Below are positions 6,411 through 9,790 of a stretch of DNA of 9,790 bases, piece after piece (position 1 is the stretch's first letter; every line of letters begins with the position of its first letter). The translations under genes and the position numbers were made by a program. The DNA lies in the NCBI GenBank assembly GCA_028278625.1, contig JANQDY010000217.1, positions 1 to 9,790 of the forward strand, given 5' to 3'. The stretch comes from Thermodesulfobacteriota bacterium (GTDB lineage: Bacteria; Desulfobacterota; DSM-4660; Desulfatiglandales; Desulfatiglandaceae). The notes beneath the pieces were generated by a model, which saw only the letters and a list, made by a program, of their open reading frames with translations, ran no database searches and was not told where the DNA came from.

Positions 6411-6815
6411 TCAGACGGTTATTACGGTTTCAAGATCACCGCCCGGTTTCTCTTCCAAGGGAAGCCGTTTCAGGTCTTTGCGGGCGGGACCCGAAAGCCA
6501 TTTCCCCGAAAGGTCAAAGGTACTGCCATGGCAGGGGCATTTGAATCTATCCAAGGCCGCATCAAAGTTGACAATGCATCCCAAATGGGGACACCTTGCG
6601 GAGAGCGCGTAATAACCATCATTTGAAGACAACAGGTAAACGCCTTCTTTGAAATTGACGGCTGCCCCCTGGGATTCGGGTTGAAAAACAATCCGCTTTG
6701 TTGAGACCTTTCTGAAGCTGATAAAAGAGAATACGGGCAAACCGATGCCCGCTGCCGCCAGAACATATCCAGTCCATAAAGCGCCTTTTTTTATAAACTT
6801 CCGTCTGTCAAACAT
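6411..6815 (-). CDS. Rieske [2Fe-2S] protein, membrane-anchored
   Basis: This is the iron-sulfur subunit that takes electrons from quinol at the Qo site. In its 134 residues both cluster motifs are intact. CPHLGC (75-80) supplies C75 and H77, and CPCHGSTF (93-100) supplies C93 and H96; C80 and C95 would form the disulfide typical of true Rieske proteins. The N-terminus DRRKFIKKG followed by a hydrophobic helix (about 12-34) looks like a Tat signal that stays as a membrane anchor, so the cluster domain should face the periplasm. A purine-rich AAAAGGG stretch directly precedes the ATG. It is immediately upstream of the cytochrome b gene, and the two must form one complex. No cytochrome c acceptor gene is visible in the window. 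Confidence 0.95.
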   Translation of the reverse strand: MFDRRKFIKKGALWTGYVLAAAGIGLPVFSFISFRKVSTKRIVFQPESQGAAVNFKEGVYLLSSNDGYYALSARCPHLGCIVNFDAALDRFKCPCHGSTFDLSGKWLSGPARKDLKRLPLEEKPGGDLETVITV

Positions 6816-6846
6816 CCCTTTTCACTTTTCCCATGAAATGTCGATC

Positions 6847-6874
6847 TTTATGACGTTAGGGAAACAAATGTAAA
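6847..6874 (-). promoter_or_regulatory. Possible promoter for the Rieske-cytochrome b genes
   Basis: On the minus strand TTTACA (plus 6869-6874, five of six matches to -35) is separated by 16 bp from CATAAA (plus 6847-6852, four of six matches to -10). It lies in the 73-bp gap upstream of the Rieske ATG. If used, it would give this module its own transcript; read-through from the hydrolase genes remains possible because I see no terminator before it. Confidence 0.4.
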
Positions 6875-6888
6875 AAATCAAGTATTCT

Positions 6889-7407
6889 TCACTTCAGGGC
6901 AATTCCCCCCAATTTCTCCCGGAATCTCTCATTCATGTGGGACAGATCCTTTTGCCAGCCGCTGTCTGCACGGAGATTGGGCGCTACCGCGGACCCGGAC
7001 ACCCCCCGCTCCTTCAACGTCTGAATGAAAGCCATCTTTCTTTCTTCGTGGGCCTTTTCCCGCTCTTTCTGAAATTCATCCACCAGGTCTAAAACAGGCC
7101 CGGTGGCGCGTCCAAGAACCCGTTCCAATACATCCAAAAAAGGCTGAAGATCACTGTCCACCTTCATGTTCCGAAAGCATTCCATCAGCAGTTCATTTTC
7201 GGCCATGGGCTTTCGGTCCTCGGGAAATGACGCCATTTCCGTCTTAAGTCGCGAAATAGAGAGGCTTTTGTCCAGGTACTTCTGCAAAAGACCCCTGACA
7301 CGCCCTGTAACCTCCTTTTCCGCAAACGCCCTTTTGTCTTCCTCGGTCACCTTAAGCTTTTCGGCCCTTTCCATGATAATGTCCATGGTGCTTTTGATTT
7401 CCGCCAT
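6889..7407 (-). CDS. Charged, helical 172-residue protein of unknown function
   Basis: I do not recognise a named domain. The product is soluble and rich in lysine, glutamate and arginine, with no signal peptide, membrane segment or cysteine cluster. Long helical stretches, including EFQKEREKAHEERKMAFIQ, suggest a coiled coil. The C-terminal half carries a short glycine/proline-containing break (GVSGSAVAPNLR) before a final helix. The ATG is preceded by AGGAGACAAAGGAA, a good Shine-Dalgarno region, supporting this start. It lies 20 bp downstream of the serine hydrolase gene, so the two are probably co-transcribed. The opening MAEIKSTMDIIMERA looks to me like a family found in sulfate-reducing relatives, but that is recollection, not a search result. 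Confidence 0.8.
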   Translation of the reverse strand: MAEIKSTMDIIMERAEKLKVTEEDKRAFAEKEVTGRVRGLLQKYLDKSLSISRLKTEMASFPEDRKPMAENELLMECFRNMKVDSDLQPFLDVLERVLGRATGPVLDLVDEFQKEREKAHEERKMAFIQTLKERGVSGSAVAPNLRADSGWQKDLSHMNERFREKLGGIALK

Positions 7408-7427
7408 TTCCTTTGTCTCCTAATCTG

Positions 7428-8531
7428 TTATGTCTGACTGCATCCCAATTGCTCCATTATCAGATCGTGCAGCCTGGGTCTGAAAGCCCTGATGGCTCTG
7501 TTTTGCCTGGACGGATGAATCCGATTGGTCAAAAAAACCACCATCACATCCTGTTGAAGGTCCATCCAGAGGGACGTTCCCGTAAAACCCAGGTGTCCCA
7601 CTGAATTGGGGGAAAAGTGCTTTCCGGCGCTGGAATCCGTAACAGATGGCGTATCCCATCCGAGGGCCCATGTACTGCCGGGCAGCAGGCCCTGCTTTTC
7701 AAAAAAATCGCCCACTGTTTTGGGTCTGAAATAGTCGTTCCGTATGCCATGGAAATGCTCCCTTAAAAGGGTGGCCAGCCCGTAAACCCCACGGGCGGTC
7801 CCGAAAAGGCCCGCGTGCCCTGAATAACCGCCCAGCACCCAGGCATTTTCATCATGAACTTCCCCTTGAATGATCCGTTTCCGCCAGGGGCAGTCTTCCG
7901 TGGCCGCAAATTCCGCTTTTTCAGGCCTTTGGGGAACTCTATCAAGAAAGAGGCGATCATCAAGGGAGAGGGGCATGAGGAAATGCTTGTGGAAAAACCG
8001 GGGCAGGGGGATCCCCGCACGCCTTTCAATAACCCACTCAAGAACCATAAATCCCAGATCACTGTAAAGGGCATGCTTTCCAGTCGAATACGCGAGCGGC
8101 ATTTTCAGGAGTTTCTCCCTCAGGACGGTTCTTCTCTTTTCCGGCTTCTCCCTTTCCAGCGCTTTAAAAAAAGGCACCCAGTCGGGAAAACCGGCGCAAT
8201 GGTTCAAGAGATGCCGAAGGGTCATGGACCGTTTGTCGTGTGGAACAGCCGTGTTCAGCAAATCGCCAAGGGGCTGGTCCGGATGAAGGGCCCCTTCGTC
8301 AAACAGCTTCATGATGGAAACCGTCGCCGCCAAAGGCTTCGTCAGCGAAGCCAAATCAAAGGGCGTATCCGGTTTCATGGGCAGCGGTTTCGGCAAGAGG
8401 ACCCGCATGCCGATGCTGTCAAGAAAAATGATTTCGCCCCTCAGAGCGATCAGCAGCACCGCACCCGGATAAACCCCTTCTTGAACCCCTTTTTCAAGAA
8501 GATCTTGGACGGCCTTTTCCCGTTTCAACAT
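7428..8531 (-). CDS. Serine hydrolase of the beta-lactamase/class C esterase family
   Basis: This 367-residue enzyme belongs to the class C beta-lactamase/penicillin-binding protein-like fold (serine hydrolases, EstB-type esterases). The catalytic motifs are S62-L-T-K65 (nucleophile and base), Y156-S-D158 in place of YxN, and H313-L-G315 in place of KTG. Also typical are MTLRHLLNHCAGF (103-115) and the segment GEVHDENAWVLGG followed by YSGHAGLFGTA (223-246). There is no signal peptide, so it should be cytoplasmic and is unlikely to be a resistance beta-lactamase; a peptidase or esterase acting on cell-wall fragments or small esters is more likely, but the substrate is unknown. GAGGG precedes the ATG. 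It is the first gene of the minus-strand block, with the 172-residue gene directly behind it. Confidence 0.92.
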   Translation of the reverse strand: MLKREKAVQDLLEKGVQEGVYPGAVLLIALRGEIIFLDSIGMRVLLPKPLPMKPDTPFDLASLTKPLAATVSIMKLFDEGALHPDQPLGDLLNTAVPHDKRSMTLRHLLNHCAGFPDWVPFFKALEREKPEKRRTVLREKLLKMPLAYSTGKHALYSDLGFMVLEWVIERRAGIPLPRFFHKHFLMPLSLDDRLFLDRVPQRPEKAEFAATEDCPWRKRIIQGEVHDENAWVLGGYSGHAGLFGTARGVYGLATLLREHFHGIRNDYFRPKTVGDFFEKQGLLPGSTWALGWDTPSVTDSSAGKHFSPNSVGHLGFTGTSLWMDLQQDVMVVFLTNRIHPSRQNRAIRAFRPRLHDLIMEQLGCSQT

Positions 8532-8653
8532 TTTCCCTCTAAGAACCTTTCAATAATTCCACACAACCCATCATGCCCCTTGGAACAGAACCGCTAGCAC
8601 AAATCTTCGTCTTAGTAAACCACTAACAGCGGATCTCTCCGGGCCCTTTTTGG

Positions 8654-8682
8654 TTGCGGCCACAGGCCATAAACAGTATACT
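8654..8682 (+). promoter_or_regulatory. Probable promoter of the lipoprotein gene
   Basis: TTGCGG (8654-8659, a weak -35) is separated by 17 bp from TATACT (8677-8682, five of six matches to -10). The start point would fall near 8689, leaving about 40 nt before the ATG at 8730. The -10 box lies inside the palindrome at 8671-8686. Confidence 0.45.
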
Positions 8683-8686
8683 GTTT
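8671..8686. promoter_or_regulatory. Perfect 16-bp palindrome, probable operator
   Basis: AAACAGTATACTGTTT is fully self-complementary over 16 bp. It lies in the divergent intergenic region between the serine hydrolase and the lipoprotein gene and covers the probable -10 box TATACT. This position is classic for a repressor operator. The regulator is unknown; the CTG/CAG arms are oriented and spaced differently from an E. coli LexA box. Confidence 0.5.
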
Positions 8687-8729
8687 TATTAAGGATATTC
8701 CTTCTACAAAGCCTTTTTCAGGAGGTTTC

Positions 8730-9179
8730 ATGAAATACGCAATTGTTCTGATCTTTACCTTCGTTGGGGCGCTTTGTTTAGGCTTTTCAGGCTGCAAAAC
8801 GGTCTCGTTGCCCACAGCCAAAGGGTATACGGATCTCTGCCAGACCTATGTGGGGGCCGACAGAGCCCGGCTGACCGATTCATGGGGGGCTCCCGGAAGG
8901 ATTTTCGACACCCGGAGGGGTGAAAAAGTGCTGGTATATGTGGAGACCAAGGACGAATACACAATGAACCCTCTTGCGCACTCCGCATTGATACAATACC
9001 CTCCCAATATCGACAAGCGAAAATCAGGTCCCGGCGAAATCTCATCCAACGTCGTGGGACAGTCGGTTTCCGCCATGGATTACTGTATCACCTATTTTGA
9101 GGTGGGCCCCAATAACCTCGTTAAAAAAGTTCTCTGGAAAGGGAATTGCAGATCACTGGAAAAAACGGAGGCAAAATAG
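8730..9179 (+). CDS. Small lipoprotein, BamE/SmpA-like fold suspected
   Basis: The 149-residue product begins with a lipoprotein signal: a lysine, a hydrophobic stretch and FSGC with C22 as the probable lipidated residue (the -3 phenylalanine is not the most usual). After removal it would be anchored in the inner or outer membrane facing the periplasm. The segment from about 40 to 75 (VGADRARLTDSWGAPGRIFD, then RRGEKVLVY) resembles the helix-turn and strand pattern of small BamE/SmpA-like lipoproteins. The end has paired cysteines, CITYFEV and GNC, that could form a disulfide. This fold assignment is inference. AGGAGG lies 4 nt before the ATG, a very strong start. The ketoacyl synthase gene follows after 13 bp, so the two share a transcript. 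Confidence 0.85.
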   Translation: MKYAIVLIFTFVGALCLGFSGCKTVSLPTAKGYTDLCQTYVGADRARLTDSWGAPGRIFDTRRGEKVLVYVETKDEYTMNPLAHSALIQYPPNIDKRKSGPGEISSNVVGQSVSAMDYCITYFEVGPNNLVKKVLWKGNCRSLEKTEAK

Positions 9180-9192
9180 GTGAGGTGCTTTG

Positions 9193-9790
9193 ATGGCCTT
9201 CGCGGTCTGGATATGCGATGTCACAACGGTTACGGCCCTGGGTCCAGACCTTGACACCTTTTGGCAACGGCTTCTGGAGGGACGTTCAGCAATTGCCCCC
9301 ATTGAAAGATTCCAGACGGAAGGTTATACCAGCCGCTACGCTGCCTCCATCAAAGAACTGAACGGTTCTGGAACCCGCTCAGCCTTTCATTATCTCTTAA
9401 CACATCTTATAAACGATATGGCGCCTGTCCCGACGGACGCCTCCCTTTATACGGCCACCGCCAAGTCCGGCATCGACAACATGGAGAGATGGCGTTGCGG
9501 CGAAGCTTCTGAACCATCCGATGTGCTTGTAAGTGCGGTGGCTGAAGAAGTGAGCGGTCGTTTGGGGCTTGAGGATTCGGGAACCAACATCTCGGCGGCC
9601 TGCGCCTCTTCCGCCATTGCCGTGGCAAAGGGGGCTGCCTTGATTGCCGCGGGTTACGCGGATAGCGTATTGATTTTCTGTCTGGACCTGGTGACGGAAT
9701 TCGTGTTCTCGGGATTTTCAGCCCTTGGCGCCCTTTCGGCGGCACCGTGCATGCCTTTTGATCTTGAACGAACCGGCCTCTCCCTGGGAG
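9193..9790 (+). CDS. Beta-ketoacyl synthase (FabF/KAS II-like), 3'-truncated
   Basis: This is the N-terminal part (199 codons) of a thiolase-fold condensing enzyme, open to the right edge. The start MAFAVWICDVTTVTALGPDLDTFWQRLLEGRSAIAPIERF has the usual KAS opening. The nucleophile lies in NISAACASSAIA (C137), and the segment CMPFDLERTGLSLG matches the CRPFDxxRxGxxxGEG region before the first catalytic histidine. The cysteine falls at 137, against about 163 in E. coli FabF, so the segment before it is shortened. That suggests a specialised KS, as in aryl-polyene-like or other secondary lipid clusters, rather than housekeeping FabF; this is inference. GAGGTG lies a few nucleotides before the ATG. 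The lipoprotein gene just upstream suggests an envelope-linked product. Confidence 0.88.
   Translation, partial: MAFAVWICDVTTVTALGPDLDTFWQRLLEGRSAIAPIERFQTEGYTSRYAASIKELNGSGTRSAFHYLLTHLINDMAPVPTDASLYTATAKSGIDNMERWRCGEASEPSDVLVSAVAEEVSGRLGLEDSGTNISAACASSAIAVAKGAALIAAGYADSVLIFCLDLVTEFVFSGFSALGALSAAPCMPFDLERTGLSLG

Noticed and set aside
7854..8597. 247-codon plus-strand frame
   Set aside because: It is antisense to the serine hydrolase, whose catalytic motifs are intact; the frame itself shows no domain.
9407..9745. 112-codon minus-strand frame rich in proline and arginine
   Set aside because: It is antisense to the clearly recognisable ketoacyl synthase, with composition typical of a shadow frame.

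Overview
The window looks like a chromosomal stretch from an anaerobic, Desulfobacterota-like (deltaproteobacterial) organism. This is an inference from gene content: a selenocysteine elongation factor with a selenium-cofactor accessory gene, a small Rieske/cytochrome b pair, a lone LUD-domain protein and a ketoacyl synthase beside a lipoprotein. No rRNA or species-specific marker is present. Coding density is high except at the left end.

Left end (1-1013): the 3' part of a SAM-dependent methyltransferase, about 430 bp without a convincing gene but with several palindromes and short repeats, then a minus-strand tRNA-Asn(GTT) with a good promoter and an intrinsic terminator.

Selenium operon (about 1107-4885, plus strand): a strong promoter and a leader of about 110 nt precede selB. 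After selB come yqeC (3 nt gap), a stand-alone LUD/DUF162 protein (37 nt gap) and an 86-residue protein of unknown function whose ATG overlaps the LUD stop codon. SelB delivers Sec-tRNA to UGA codons, and YqeC belongs to selenium-dependent molybdenum hydroxylase maturation. The operon therefore joins two uses of selenium. The last two genes have no known selenium role.

Minus-strand block (4899-8531, transcribed right to left): a cytoplasmic serine beta-lactamase/esterase-like hydrolase, a 172-residue charged protein of unknown function, a membrane-anchored Rieske protein, a fused cytochrome b6/subunit IV-type protein, and a YmdB-like macrodomain deacetylase. Rieske and cytochrome b form a minimal quinol-oxidising module without a visible cytochrome c gene.

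Right end (8532-9790, plus strand): a divergent intergenic region with a perfect 16-bp palindrome over a probable -10 box, a BamE/SmpA-like lipoprotein, and the 5' part of a beta-ketoacyl synthase that runs off the window.
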